64,000 bases of DNA from Molanna angustata (taxonomy: Eukaryota > Arthropoda > Insecta > Trichoptera > Molannidae): assembly GCA_963576475.1 (NCBI GenBank), contig OY754977.1:32801672-32865671 (forward strand). Direction: 5' to 3'. The notes under the pieces were generated by a model that was not told the DNA's origin, did no database searches, and saw nothing but the letters and a program-made list of their open reading frames with translations. The translations under genes and the position numbers were made by a program. This document shows positions 11,171 through 21,639 of the stretch, in pieces. Every line of letters begins with the position of its first letter. The stretch's first letter is position 1.

Positions 11171-11610
11171 ATAGAGAACATGCATGTGTGAGGTAGGTAT
11201 ATGAATAAAAAAGAACGATTTAGAAGTAAAAAAGAACGGCGATCACGAAAATACTAATGAAAGCTGTGAATTATTACGGTTTAATTAACAATTTAACTAT
11301 AAAAATTTAATTTTTCACCAAAATTATAAACGGATTGTCATTGGTTGATCACTTTATGATACCATTCATCACGATTCATTTTGACGTATTGTCTATAGCG
11401 TGAAGCGTTTCACTGAGTGTTTTCGCATATTATATAATTATTTTCATTTCAATTATAAATAAAAGCAACACGGGATTTATTAATGGTCAGTCAGACTGAC
11501 GCGACCTCCTCTGTTCGCGTTTTATTTTGTTTGAATTCGGCGCCAAATCAGCACACCACAAATAAAGATGATTAAAAAAATATATGGATTAGGTATGAAA
11601 AAAAAATCGC
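11171..11610. other. No recognisable feature
   Basis: Includes two short GAACG-containing repeats near 11210-11240 and a GC-richer patch at 11490-11545. No gene or repeat family recognised. Confidence 0.35.
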
Positions 11611-11619
11611 AAGATAAAA

Positions 11620-11850
11620 GGTACTGCCTCCCTAACCAGCCAGCTGGTTAAAAATTGTTTGACCAACACCAATTTAGTTATATTATTTTAATATTTTAGT
11701 TACTTTTTTTAATACATAATGCAACTGGCTCACGCCAGTCGCAATTATAACTACAAACAAAAACAAACCTAACCAACCTATTTTTACCAAATTTTTGTAG
11801 GTTAGGTTTAAAAAATCCTAGGCTATCCAGCTGGTCAGGGAGGCAGTACC
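11620..11850. mobile_element. 231-bp MITE with 9-bp target duplication
   Basis: The element starts GGTACTGCCTCCCTAACCAG and ends with CTGGTCAGGGAGGCAGTACC, giving terminal inverted repeats of about 24-28 bp with a few differences. It is flanked on both sides by the identical 9-mer AAGATAAAA (11611-11619 and 11851-11859). A 9-bp duplication is usual for Mutator-like elements; hAT elements give 8. The interior holds inverted GTTAGGTT/AACCTAAC stretches and no coding capacity. Confidence 0.85.
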
Positions 11851-11859
11851 AAGATAAAA

Positions 11860-12335
11860 TATATTTTTGACAATAGACAATAACTTTGAAAATGTGACAA
11901 GCGCGTTGCTTTTGGACAGGAAGTTCACCGAACGGTTGAAGGATGTGTAACCGTATTCCTCGTGCCCGGAGACAAATCGGTCGGGCCGACTTCGCAGCGA
12001 CAGGTGTGGACTTAGCACCGGGAGTACCGAAATGGATTTTCGCAGCACCATTCGGCGAGAGAACCTTTCTGGAACATGGCGGATGCTGAGTTTGGAAAGT
12101 GCTCCAAAAGCTGTAGAGTCACGCTGGACCCTGAAGCAACGGCCTGCATCTCCTTGAGAATAGCGCCGCCGTCGTTCGCTTCTGACGCAGCCACTCGACC
12201 GGCATCTGCCGGTGTCTTTATTTCGAGAATGCTTTCGCCGATATCCTGCCTCCTTCGCCCATCGACGTCAGTCCGTTCCGGCATTGAAGGTGTATCATCA
12301 CGTTCTTGGCTGTGAAGGAATTTGTGCCCCAGAAA
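11860..12335 (-). other. GC-rich block with overlapping open frames, identity unknown
   Basis: Composition shifts sharply to GC-rich. On the minus strand a 90-codon frame (12284-12012) begins MPERTDVDGRRRQD and includes IKTPADAGRVAASEANDGG and LLEHFPNSAS, which has a protein-like composition. It overlaps a second frame (12051-11818). It could be a retroelement gag-like remnant or a host exon. I recognise no domain and no splice sites that settle it. Confidence 0.3.
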
Positions 12336-12399
12336 CCAACAATATATATGACATTTTTATTTTCCTTGTGACAATATTTCGGCTATGTTTTTTTTTTAT

Positions 12400-12935
12400 T
12401 TATTTGTTTTATTGAAATTGTGAATTTATTTTAATTTTTTGACGTCCATAGTTGACTTTATTTATTTTAATTTCTGACGTAATAATTTATTGCCATTCCA
12501 ATTTTAATTTTATCAGACAATGTTTATCATTTTGTGTTGTGACATAAGCGTGTCGTCTGACGTTTGTGCACTGACACTTGACATTAATGTATGGTCAGAC
12601 CACGGTTTCGATTTATCGTCAAGTTTAAATTTATCTTATTCGGTGAGGTTACATGTGGACATTTTATTTCTGGACATTAAAACATTAAAAAAGTGAGCTC
12701 GTCCTCCAAGCTACTTGGAAAGAGGGTATAAAGACTAAATTGAATGAACAAATTAATGTTGATGCTTTTTTTACAAGACTATCGTGTGGCGCGCACGTGT
12801 TCCGTGCTGCGCATACTGTTTAATCAACTGAATTAGAGTTCAAATATTTTTATGAATAAGGTGGATTAAGACTTTGAACCGTGTTCAATTGAACTTTGAT
12901 TCAACCACGATTCAAGGAGTTTTTTTTATAAATAA
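12400..12935. other. No recognisable feature
   Basis: AT-rich, with a GC-richer patch near 12780-12820. No feature supported. Confidence 0.35.
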
Positions 12936-12949
12936 CACAGGGATGGTAT

Positions 12950-12995
12950 TGATTTCGCCGGTTGACCAGACTTGCCTCCCAGGTCTCCAAAAATA
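12950..12995 (-). mobile_element. MITE family G6, terminal fragment
   Basis: GATTTCGCCGGTTGACCAGA followed by CTTGCCTCCCAG is the reverse complement of the G6 end (GGGGGCAAGTCTGGTCCACC then GGCGAAATC) seen at 42107. Only one end is present. Confidence 0.6.
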
Positions 12996-13224
12996 AGTTT
13001 ATATAAGATCTATATCCTTATACATATTATCTAAACTGTGAATGCTTTATTTTGTTTGGTTTTAAATTGTTTTTTTCATTACTTATATAAATATAGGCCT
13101 CTTTTCATGCTGTGCCCTCAATGCTTGTATGACCCTGCTGTTAGATAGCAACGCCACTGTACACAGCAACCAACTATACAGATTCATTTTAGGCATAGCA
13201 ATGTAGGTATCGAGATTGTGGTTA

Positions 13225-13923
13225 TCGATATGGCAGTATTACATAAGCTTGTCGGATCAACTTGGAGAGCATGCCCTGAGCTCTATGCGTATTTTTGCTT
13301 TGGGACTGTGCCTCTCTGCTGCCGAATATGCTTGCTTTCGTTAACGCTGCAGTTAACGAAACGGCACGAATTATCACAGGATGTCTCAGACCCACAGCCA
13401 TAAACAAACTGTACCATATAATAGGCAAAGCACCTCCCGACATCAGAAGAAGAGTGGCAGCGGACGCGGAGAGACATTAACAAATACATGACCCAAGACA
13501 CCCACTCTATGACCACAAAACACCAAACCCTCGCCTCAAGTCAAGGAATAGCTTTCTCGAGTCCACAGCCGATCTGTGCAGACCTCCCAGAAGCATCGCT
13601 GAGAGGAGTTGTGGATGGACGACCCAATCTCTGCATGATGGATGGACATAAGCGAGAAGGTGAATAAGACGCATTACCTACCATTCCCAATATGGAAGAA
13701 ATTGAACAGGCTGAGGGTGGGTGTTAGTGGCTGCAAGAGCAACCTGCACAGGTGGGGTTTCTCGATGGAAGACGATAATACCGTCTGTAATTGTGGGACA
13801 GTGCAGGATGACGACCATCTGCTGTCCTGCCCAGAATTGGACGAAGGCTGTCACATGGACGATCTGATAAGATTAACCGACAGGGTGATTACCGCCGCCA
13901 CACATTGGAGTGGCAATATCTGA
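13225..13923 (+). pseudogene. LINE reverse transcriptase C-terminus with zinc-knuckle
   Basis: The plus strand shows, with frame changes, KLVGSTWRACPELYAYFCFG, then AAVNETARIITGCLRPTAIN, GKAPPDIRR, and a final 93-codon frame (13642-13923). The final frame contains LNRLRVGVSGCKSNLHRWGF and the knuckle NTVCNCGTVQDDDHLLSCPE. It ends WSGNI just before the stop. The ARIITGCL-PT, APPDIRR and C-CG---DHLL-CP blocks are the usual C-terminal series of an arthropod non-LTR retrotransposon family. At least two frameshifts are needed. A degraded sister lies at 14845-15085. Confidence 0.65.
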
Positions 13924-13984
13924 GTTCCGGACTCGTATAATGTAAAATATCATAATGTAAAATATCATAATGTAAAACCGCCCA

Positions 13985-14170
13985 TACATACCTACATATT
14001 ATCATCATGGTATAACTCACAATATGGAGTAACCAGCGACATGCATAACATTATAAAAGGAAGCACGACACTTGCGTGTATTCCCATACACCAAAGCCTA
14101 TTCACACCTAAAAATGCAAGGTAAATTGAGTATGGGTGGTGAGTGGTGAACTTCATTGCTGAACAATGTG
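13985..14170 (-). mobile_element. Short retroposon-like repeat (family F), copy 1
   Basis: Shares GGTATAACTCACAATATGGA at its left edge and GTGGTGAACTTCATTGCTGA at its right with the copy at 33424-33640. Between them both carry TATAAAAGGAAGCAC-like and ACACCAAAGCCTATTCACAC-like blocks. The left edge next to CATACATACC resembles the RTE-A 3' end, which suggests an RTE-mobilised non-autonomous element on the minus strand. Confidence 0.5.
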
Positions 14171-14513
14171 AGATTTTATTTTGTATTTTGTACAGTCTAT
14201 AGTAGGCTAAATAGTAGTTTTTGAAAAATTTCCTCCAGTAGCTTCAAAAGATACGTATTTGAAATAAATAGAATTAACAGTTTTTACATCTTTATTCTAT
14301 TGCGTGAGTTTTCAAAATTGAATTTGTTCAACACATTTCTTGTACTTACAATTAGTTGTACAAAACCGTTTTTATTTTAATATTTATTTATTTGAATCTA
14401 TCTGCGCATATAATTAATAATTAGTACACTGGCGGGCTAATATTTCAGTATATTGTAAGTAATTAAAATACTACAAGGTCTATGAAGTATAAATAAATTT
14501 GGTATGGTAAAAT

Positions 14514-14840
14514 AAAACCAAAGTTTTCAGTTCTACTACTTTAATGACACTAACTAGTTTCGGTCATACAGTGACCATTTTCAGAGTGTGCAAAAACAAG
14601 AGGTGGTTGGTGCTTATATTATGTCTGGTTAAGGGGTTTGCTGCAACATTTTTTTCTGTCAGTTCAATTAGTATTGCTATAAAGAACTGACAAAGAAAAC
14701 TAGCAAACAAAGCGGAGCGTACCAATACAAAGAGAAAATAAATTAATTACATTGAAGAATCACAAAGAAAAAAAAATGGTCACTGGATAACCGAAACTAG
14801 GCAGTGTCATTAAAGTAGTAGAACTGAAAACATTGGTTTT
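14514..14840. mobile_element. MITE with 65-bp terminal inverted repeats
   Basis: The left end AAAACCAAAGTTTTCAGTTC, followed by TACTACTTTAATGACACT and TAGTTTCGGTCATACAGTGA, is mirrored at the right end. There the reverse complement reads AAAACCAATGTTTTCAGTTC, TACTACTTTAATGACACT and TAGTTTCGGTTATCCAGTGA. Identity over about 65 bp is roughly 90 percent. There is no coding capacity. No convincing target duplication found. Confidence 0.75.
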
Positions 14841-14844
14841 CTCG

Positions 14845-15088
14845 GTGAGTTCTACCAAGAATTCAGACTCAGGGTTGGCGTCACCAGATGCAAAAAAAAA
14901 ACCTGCAAAGGTGGGGGTACCTGTCTGTATCAGATGACACCCGATGCGAATGCGGCGCAACCCACAGGATGACAGCCACTTGCTGATGTGCCCACTGATG
15001 GGACTGGTCTGTAGTCCTGGGGATCTGATTATGACAAATGACAACGCGATGTCGATCGCTGCTTATTGGAGTGGTAGAGCTTAGCCGG
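14845..15088 (+). pseudogene. Degraded LINE C-terminus, sister of 13225-13923
   Basis: Across two frames one reads FRLRVGVTRCK, NLQRWGYLSVSDDTRCECGA and a collapsed DHLLMCP region, ending near GVVEL. This is the same block order as 13642-13923. Single-base shifts and stops throughout. A short (GAAA)n tract follows at 15094-15112. Confidence 0.55.
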
Positions 15089-15112
15089 ACACGAAAAAGA
15101 AAGAAAGAAAGA

Positions 15113-15930
15113 CCAAGAATTGTCCGTAGAAAAGTGAAAAAAGTTTATGAAATAGTTTATTAATCGAAAGAGAATATTAAAATATACGGCGGAGTTTTTT
15201 TAATAATAAAAAAACCTCCGAATTTTACCTTTTTTCACGATAAATATTGTACATATATCACAGATTCGGTGATAGAAAGTAATTTAGTGTGCATATTTGT
15301 GTAGGTATCTACATCCGGCTGCCCAAGGTATACAAGGGCCTTAATGAAAAAACATATTTGGATTGCCTTTCTATATACGCATATATATATCGAATGCCAG
15401 ACCTCCATTAACTAACAAATAAATTGGTAGGTACCTTATAAATTCAATTTAAAATCATAGATAATATCCTTTCAATACCTAACAAAGTATTTCTATTTGT
15501 GGATCGATATATTATTTGATAATAGGCCCCCCAGAAGCATGTTTCGCTGTATCTTTTTAAAGAGAATATTGTTTGCATTCTTGTCCAAAGATAAACAATA
15601 ATAATAATTGTTATTTTTATCAAGAAATAATATCCAAGTACTTTTTTTATTTTACAGAGATGAATTGCAAAGCACTTAAAGTCGTCATGTCAGTCTTATA
15701 AATGTTTACATATCGATAAGTGATTTAAATTTATCACACTAATTCACTTGCATACATAAATTATATTCCTAAGTATATTTCATTACTTTCTCATTCTTCA
15801 TTCAGCCGACATTGCAGTGGCTTAACATATTTTTAAGGTGGAGAATTTATTTAGCAGGATCAAATCTTAGAATATCGCAATATTAAATTGTAAGTCTTGC
15901 GGTATGTAACTTTAACTTACACCCCAAAAC
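15113..15930. other. No recognisable gene; one small hairpin
   Basis: AT-rich. A 31-bp imperfect hairpin lies at about 15188-15222 (CGGAGTTTTTTTAATAATAA then AAAAACCTCCG). Otherwise nothing can be assigned. Confidence 0.4.
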
Positions 15931-15935
15931 ATAAC

Positions 15936-18900
15936 ATGACATTTACAATATATATAGAAGAGACAGGCGATCGGCCCTTCCCTCCCAAGTGCATCCTCGT
16001 GGAGGAGGCGTAATGATAATTGCTCATAAAGAGCTGCAAGCTTATGCCAGGGACGACCTTGTCTGCGATGCTGAATGCATTTTGATAACTATTCCTTCCT
16101 CTTATATTACATCTTATCGCATCATCCATGTTGCTTGTGTCTATTTACCTCAGGGTCGAGACTACGACGTCGCTCTAAACTCTTTTCTTAACTTGTTGGC
16201 TGTTGTTCGTGATCGTCACCCTGATGACGCATTATTTGTAATGGGGGACTTCAATATTCCTAATATTAGATGGACGAAGCACTTGAATAATAACTACTAT
16301 TTACCAGTTGACATTCCTCAAAATTATTCATCTTTTCTCGATACTACATCGTATGCTGAGCTGAATCAATTTAACGGTATATTGAATGCTAATAATCGTA
16401 TCCTAGATCTCATACTGAGTAACGTTGAATGCATTGTCACCCATGCTCAGCATCCTCTAGTTAAGGAAGATTTACACCATCCGTCTCTTGTTATTGAATT
16501 GAATGTTAATTCACTGCCGACTATAATCGCTCCACCTAAAAAAATATTTTCCTTTCACAAAGCCGACTATAACAGCATTAACAATCATCTATCGATAATT
16601 AACTGGTCATTTTTAGAAGATTATGATGATGTAGATATCGCCATTGAACATTTTTACAATATACTCCATGATACAATATCTCAACATGTACCTTTTACTT
16701 TTATCAAAAACACTAAATATCCCTGTTGGTATTCTTATGCTCTTATTAAAATTATAAGAGAAAAACATAAAATGCATAAAAAATGGAAGAAATACCGTAA
16801 TTATTTAGACTATTTAGAATTTTCTTTACTACGTTCAAGACAGAAGACTGTTCAAAACGATTGTTTTAATCAGTATATTTCCTCCGTTGAAAACAACATT
16901 CAATTTAATTATAAAAAACTTTGGTCTTTTGCAAAAAAAAAGAAGAAAAATGTTGGAATACCCCAAACTATGCATTTAAATGATGAATCATGTACTGGGG
17001 GTGAGAAAATTTGTCATTTATTTAGCAAACATTTTCAATCAACATATGTAATTGATTATAGTAACCAAAATTTATCTGTGCCTACTGATCTCATAACTGA
17101 TTCTTCGTTTGATGGATTAGGAAATATCAATATTAATGATGCTTTAGTTTTTAAATATTTACACGCCATTGACAGTAGGAAGGGGGTGGGCAACGATGGC
17201 ATATCACCATTCTTTGTAAAACAATGCGCTACCACTCTCTCCTTCCCACTTAGTTTATTGTTCAAGATGTCAATTTCTAAGGGTAAATTTCCGATGAAAT
17301 TCAAAGAGGCGCTGGTCATACCAATTCATAAATCTGGTCCAATTAATGAAATTCAAAATTATCGTCCAATATCGATTCTTCCAGTTTTTAGCAAAATTTT
17401 TGAACGTATTATTTATGATCAAATTTATTCAACCGTTAAACTCAATATTCAAAACCAACAACACGGATTTCTACGTCATCGCTCAGTTCTTTCGAACTTA
17501 ACAATTTTCACCGAATACATCACAAGTAATATGGATGAACGATCTCAAGTGGATGTTATCTATACTGACTATGCAAAGGCATTCGACAAGGTCGATCATA
17601 ATATTCTCATTTCGAAATTGCAACATATAGGTTTTCACGGTGACTTGCTCAGGTGGTTCGATTCATATGTTCGGAACAGACTGCAGTCGGTGTTGGTCGA
17701 AGGGTTCAAATCTGACTTCTTCAATCCACCCTCAGGGGTTCCTCAAGGATCTCACCTAGGCCCCTTACTCTTTAATATCTATACCTATGATATTTATAAA
17801 TGTTTTATTTTTTCTCATTATCTTGCATTTGCCGATGATATGAAAATTTACTTGACTATTAAATCTACAACTGACTGTAATAACCTACAACAAGACCTTA
17901 ACAGATTATTTGCATACTGTCAATCAAACAAACTTGTACTCAACATAGCCAAGTGTAACAAAATAACTTTTACTCGAAATATTAATAAAATCAACTATAC
18001 TTACACTTTTAATAGTTCGGGAATAAAGGAAGTAGATCATATCCGTGATTTGGGAGTTATATTAGATTCTAAATTAAATTTCATCCAACATATTAATCAT
18101 GTAATATCAAAAGCCAACAAAATGCTTGGATTTATAATTAGAATATCAAAACCTTTCAGAAACAGTAAAACTTTTTATACACTCTACTCAGCATATATAC
18201 GTCCTCAACTCGAATTCTGCACACAGATATGGTCCCCCTTCTATGGCGTCCACATAGCTAGAATCGAGAGAATTCAACGCAAATTTTTTAACTTTTTAAA
18301 TTACAAATTACGACTTAACTTTGATAGCTATCGTGATTCAATTAAATACCACAAATATGATACCCTAGAATCCAGAAGAACCTTATTCGACCAATTAATG
18401 CTTCATAAAATTTTGAACGATGCTATGGACTCGCCTGAGCTTGTCAGTTTTGTGAATATTCGGGTCCCGGGAAGGTCAGTTCGCCAGTCAAACATCTTAC
18501 ATGTTCCACACTGTAGAACCAATTTGCGGATGAATGCTACGATCCCACGCATCTGTCGTAGATTTAATGCATTATTTTCGATGCATGCTAATATCTTTGA
18601 TTCATCTATTAATCAGTTTCGCCACGAGGTAATGCGTGTAATTTGCGGCAATGAATAGTGGTTTCGTATTTTTCAACATTATTTCTACATATGTAGGTAT
18701 ATGAGATTTGCTCTCCCTGTCCGTCCTCTCCCTTTCCATATTTCCTGTTCCCACTTTTTATAACAAAATATGTTTTTTTTATAACAAAATATGCTTATTC
18801 TAACGTTGTTTTTTTTTTTTATTGAAATTGTTTGTTATTTTTAAATATGCATATTCTTTTGTTTTCTTTATTTTGTATTCATGTGGATAGTTTGTACTAC

Positions 18901-19041
18901 TTACCATTCTATTATTATGTGAAACAATGTTATTGGGTGTACAGATTGTTGTATACTTCTTTTATAATTATCATGTACTTTTCTATCTGTACTCCTGTTT
19001 TGTTTCCTAATCAAAAATAAAATAAAAATAAAATAAAATAA
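15936..19041 (+). mobile_element. Non-LTR retrotransposon (CR1/Jockey group), 5'-truncated, coding frame intact
   Basis: The element is colinear from about 15936, where in-frame coding sequence begins right after a stop, to an AAAATAAAAT-type tail at 19012-19041. It lacks ORF1, the N-terminal part of the endonuclease and the 5' UTR, the usual result of incomplete target-primed reverse transcription. The 3' UTR (18659-19011) is T-rich. I could not find a convincing target duplication. Because 889 codons remain open, the insertion is among the younger LINEs in this window. Confidence 0.8.
15989..18658 (+). CDS. Endonuclease/reverse transcriptase ORF2, N-terminally truncated
   Basis: An 889-codon frame. 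The first triplet here is GTG; the first ATG is at 16013 and the frame is open upstream to about 15935, so the natural start has been lost. Residues 1-170 are the C-terminal half of an apurinic-type endonuclease: RGGGVMIIAHKEL near the start, VMGDFNIPNIRW with GDFN at 86-89, and DLILSN. The expected SDH box near the domain end appears replaced by DLHHPS. Reverse transcriptase follows: EALVIPIHKSG and NYRPISILPVFSKIFERI, HGFLRHRSVLSNL, YTDYAKAFDKVDH from residue 525, SGVPQGSHLGPLLFNIYTYD, and the catalytic FADD at 614-617. The thumb and tail hold YIRPQLEFCTQIWSPFY and RIERIQRKFFNFL. The product would nick target DNA and copy its own RNA. The group assignment (CR1/Jockey-like, possibly Daphne) rests on these blocks only. 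Confidence 0.85.
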   Translation: MHPRGGGVMIIAHKELQAYARDDLVCDAECILITIPSSYITSYRIIHVACVYLPQGRDYDVALNSFLNLLAVVRDRHPDDALFVMGDFNIPNIRWTKHLNNNYYLPVDIPQNYSSFLDTTSYAELNQFNGILNANNRILDLILSNVECIVTHAQHPLVKEDLHHPSLVIELNVNSLPTIIAPPKKIFSFHKADYNSINNHLSIINWSFLEDYDDVDIAIEHFYNILHDTISQHVPFTFIKNTKYPCWYSYALIKIIREKHKMHKKWKKYRNYLDYLEFSLLRSRQKTVQNDCFNQYISSVENNIQFNYKKLWSFAKKKKKNVGIPQTMHLNDESCTGGEKICHLFSKHFQSTYVIDYSNQNLSVPTDLITDSSFDGLGNININDALVFKYLHAIDSRKGVGNDGISPFFVKQCATTLSFPLSLLFKMSISKGKFPMKFKEALVIPIHKSGPINEIQNYRPISILPVFSKIFERIIYDQIYSTVKLNIQNQQHGFLRHRSVLSNLTIFTEYITSNMDERSQVDVIYTDYAKAFDKVDHNILISKLQHIGFHGDLLRWFDSYVRNRLQSVLVEGFKSDFFNPPSGVPQGSHLGPLLFNIYTYDIYKCFIFSHYLAFADDMKIYLTIKSTTDCNNLQQDLNRLFAYCQSNKLVLNIAKCNKITFTRNINKINYTYTFNSSGIKEVDHIRDLGVILDSKLNFIQHINHVISKANKMLGFIIRISKPFRNSKTFYTLYSAYIRPQLEFCTQIWSPFYGVHIARIERIQRKFFNFLNYKLRLNFDSYRDSIKYHKYDTLESRRTLFDQLMLHKILNDAMDSPELVSFVNIRVPGRSVRQSNILHVPHCRTNLRMNATIPRICRRFNALFSMHANIFDSSINQFRHEVMRVICGNE

Positions 19042-19069
19042 CTAAACTCAATATAATTCGAATGTTTTT

Positions 19070-20240
19070 ATACATAGTTGGATATACGCAAGCATTGATT
19101 TTTTTTCCCTGTCGGGGGTCAATGATATTTTATGACAAATTCATGACATCTCAATAGCGACGAAGATGGAAAATAAAATGCACTGCTTTCGATGAATTGT
19201 GATGCCTTTGTGTATCGCCGGAAGAAGTAATGCACTAAGCCAGTGACCATTGGCAATCAAGAGGCTTCTTCTGGGATTCATCGTCATTATCCGCACTCAT
19301 CACCGCTTCAACTACCGCATTTAAAAATTATCCGCCTACTTGTAACGTTTTGCTAATATTCGCACCTGTGAGTTGGCAACACTAAAAACAAGAGACTTCC
19401 CGCCTGTCATTCGTAGAGTACGAATCTCTATATTTTGTTCGTGTCTGTGTGACCTGGTGTGACCGCCGCTTTTCACCGCTAAATTGAAAAAAACCGCTTC
19501 CTTCTAACCGCTACCTTCACCGCATAATCTTCGCCTTCTTCACCGCTATCTTCTACAATAACATCGCAGATTCAACAGTTTTTATAACCGCTTCATCAAT
19601 CATCAAACGCCCGCTATCACTGCAGGAGAAGAGTGCCCTCTGCCCAAGGATCTGCCAGCCAATTAAAGGTAAGTGCATTGTTTCCTTTTGGCTTATATAC
19701 GAGATGTCATAGTTATCGAACTGCAGTGCATAAAAATCGCTCATAAAATCAATTTACCAATACCAAATTTGTCAATTTTACAATGAACCAGCAAATCCCC
19801 GCATCACCAATAAGAGAATCAGGAAGCAAGGCACCTACAGGGTTTACGACCTGTCATCAGTTGGTTTACGTGATCACATTGATCACATGTCACCTCATGT
19901 ATAAGGACTGTTGCTTTCATTGTTTACAAATCTATTTCTCAATAGATGGCGTTACAAAAAGGTTTCCACAGCATTTCATAGATGGCGATGGTTTTTCAGC
20001 TTACTTTCAAACGAACAGACTTTCATAATTTAAATACATAGAACTCTCAAAAGTCGGATTGATAAGGACTTCAATAGGAAGGTGCACTTGGTGAACGTTG
20101 CGTAAGCGCATAAAGTAATCACGTAAACTAACCGATGACAGGTCGTGAGCTCTGTAGGTGCTTTGAGTTCCTGGTTCTCTTATAATATTCCATCTTCGTT
20201 TCTATTGAGATGTCAAAATTTGTCACTCAAAATAATTAAT
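19070..20240 (+). mobile_element. Hairpin retroposon family, copy with an internal insertion
   Basis: The left edge ATTCGAATGTTTTTATACAT, then GGATATACGCAAGCATTGAT and TCCCTGTCGGGGGTCAA, leads into the arm CATCTCAATAGCGACGAAGA. The opposite arm ends TCTATTGAGATGTC at about 20205. Internal family blocks are present at 19826-20170, including CACCTACAGGGTTTACGACC, TAAGGACTGTTGCTTTCATT and TTGGTGAACGTTGCG. About 640 bp between roughly 19172 and 19805 are absent from the other copies and interrupt the left arm (see separate entry). Confidence 0.7.
19172..19805. other. CCGCT-rich insertion inside a hairpin retroposon
   Basis: This stretch splits the left arm of the hairpin element, between GAAGATGGAA and AATAAGAGAATCAGG. 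It is richer in C than its surroundings and repeats the motif ACCGCT or CCGCTT about a dozen times between 19300 and 19620. It contains a good splice-donor sequence (AAAGGTAAGT at about 19664-19673). The interrupted-site logic suggests a short AATA duplication, which would fit an LTR-type insertion, but TG..CA ends are not evident. Identity unknown. Confidence 0.4.
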
Positions 20241-20267
20241 AATTGTGTTCCTCCATTTTAAATTGAC

Positions 20268-20467
20268 GATGAACATGACGTAGTAAACGATGACTTTTGA
20301 CTATCACAGTTATAGTACATATAGTGCAAGATCCCGCTATTCTAGATTTACGTCATTCTGTATTGATGATGAACATGACGTAGTAAACGATGACTTTTGA
20401 CTATCACAGTAATAGTTGGTATATTGCAAGATCCCGCTATTCTAGATTTACGTTATTCTGTATTTTG
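20268..20467 (+). repeat. Two-copy tandem duplication, period 100 bp
   Basis: GATGAACATGACGTAGTAAA starts at 20268 and again at 20368. The two 100-bp copies differ at only a few positions, for example TTATAGTACATATAGTGC against TAATAGTTGGTATATTGC. Confidence 0.9.
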
Positions 20468-20587
20468 TGTAGCGGGCCCATACTAATTTTATACCTACTT
20501 ACTTATACTTAAGTCATAGTAAAAAAGGCTAATTTTTTTCTGTAAAATTACAGCAGGTAACAATCATTGAATAATATGAACCCCGAT

Positions 20588-20603
20588 GGGGGGGGGGGGG
20601 GGG
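20588..20603. repeat. Poly(G) run of about 16
   Basis: An uninterrupted G run, notable in AT-rich DNA. Length may be affected by sequencing. Confidence 0.8.
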
Positions 20604-20624
20604 AGAAAGTATGAAGTGTATGTA

Positions 20625-20752
20625 TTTACTACTTATATAATTACTTCCGATGGCCGAATAACTCCGGTAGAGTTTTATCCTCCTGAACATGGATTTCCAA
20701 GCCTTCCTGTCAGCAGCCGCGGACTCCCAGTTAGCACAAGCATTCAGCACAT
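20625..20752 (-). pseudogene. RTE-type C-terminal scrap
   Basis: The minus strand from 20752 reads LNACANWESAAADRKAW, matching the LNACDDWESTAADRKAW block of the fragment at 52321-52500. A (TAAG/TAGT)-rich tail-like stretch follows at about 20625-20645. About 100 bp of element remain. Confidence 0.55.
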
Positions 20753-20755
20753 TCA

Positions 20756-21395
20756 GATCTCAAATTATATTTATAACGGAAGACTAAATGAGAAATCACG
20801 TCTTACATTTACAGAAATTGTCATTGTAAATGGAAGACAATTTTCATCAATTTGAAAGTTATATCTCGGAAAGCCACCATTACTCAGGGTTCATAATATT
20901 ATCCAGTTGTTGTTACCTGATGTGATATTTTTTAACAGAATAAAATCAGCCTTTATAATATGACGTAAATTTGATGGACGTCGACTCTTGGTCTATAGGC
21001 AACTTATTTTTATCTTTTTTGTTGCTGAATACGCCAATGTACACTCATATTCCATTGGTCATTACATATATTATTGAATCGCTTGATTTGGTTTTGAAAC
21101 ACTTAATAATAAAAATAACTTCACATATTTCATCACAATGTTTATGTGAAGTATACGGTGGATGCCACCCATCATTTTTCTCTCTGAATTTTCGCCGATG
21201 AAAATGCGAATTTTTAATGGTGTCTGACACATGATTGAATGATAGATTGTGACGAAAGAACGATTAAACTTCTAAGTACAATGCCTTCAATATCAATTCC
21301 ATAAATCATTTTTAAACGGCAATCGCAGACAACGTTGGATTGGTTATTCTTACTGTATTTACCTACTGTATGAGTAAGACAGCCTGACTTAAGTC
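20756..21395. other. No recognisable feature
   Basis: AT-rich. The open frames at 20971-21201 (plus) and 21045-21230 (minus) overlap one another and show no family signature. Confidence 0.4.
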
Positions 21396-21396
21396 A

Positions 21397-21565
21397 GTAA
21401 TAATAATAATAATAAGAATGAACACTTCCTTGCACCCTGCGCAAGTGGCGAGTTTATTGCCGCATGGAAATTTCTTCCAACTAACCACTGTTTCCAGCCC
21501 AGAGAAGCAATATTTGCGTGATAAATGAATTTAAATAAATTTCTCCTCTGCTAGGAATCGAACCA
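21397..21565 (-). mobile_element. tRNA-headed SINE family S2, 5'-truncated
   Basis: On the minus strand: box B-like GGTTCGATTC (plus strand GAATCGAACC at about 21555-21564), then the family body (GAGGAGAAATTTATTTAAAT and TTGGAAGAAATTTCC), ending in (ATT)n, seen on the plus strand as (TAA)n at 21397-21416. It matches 42787-42994. Box A is missing. Confidence 0.75.
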
Positions 21566-21639
21566 TAGTATACCTAAATACTGTTTTTTACTCTCCACAC
21601 TATGGAATGGTGGAGAGTTATGATTTCACAATTTTTAAG

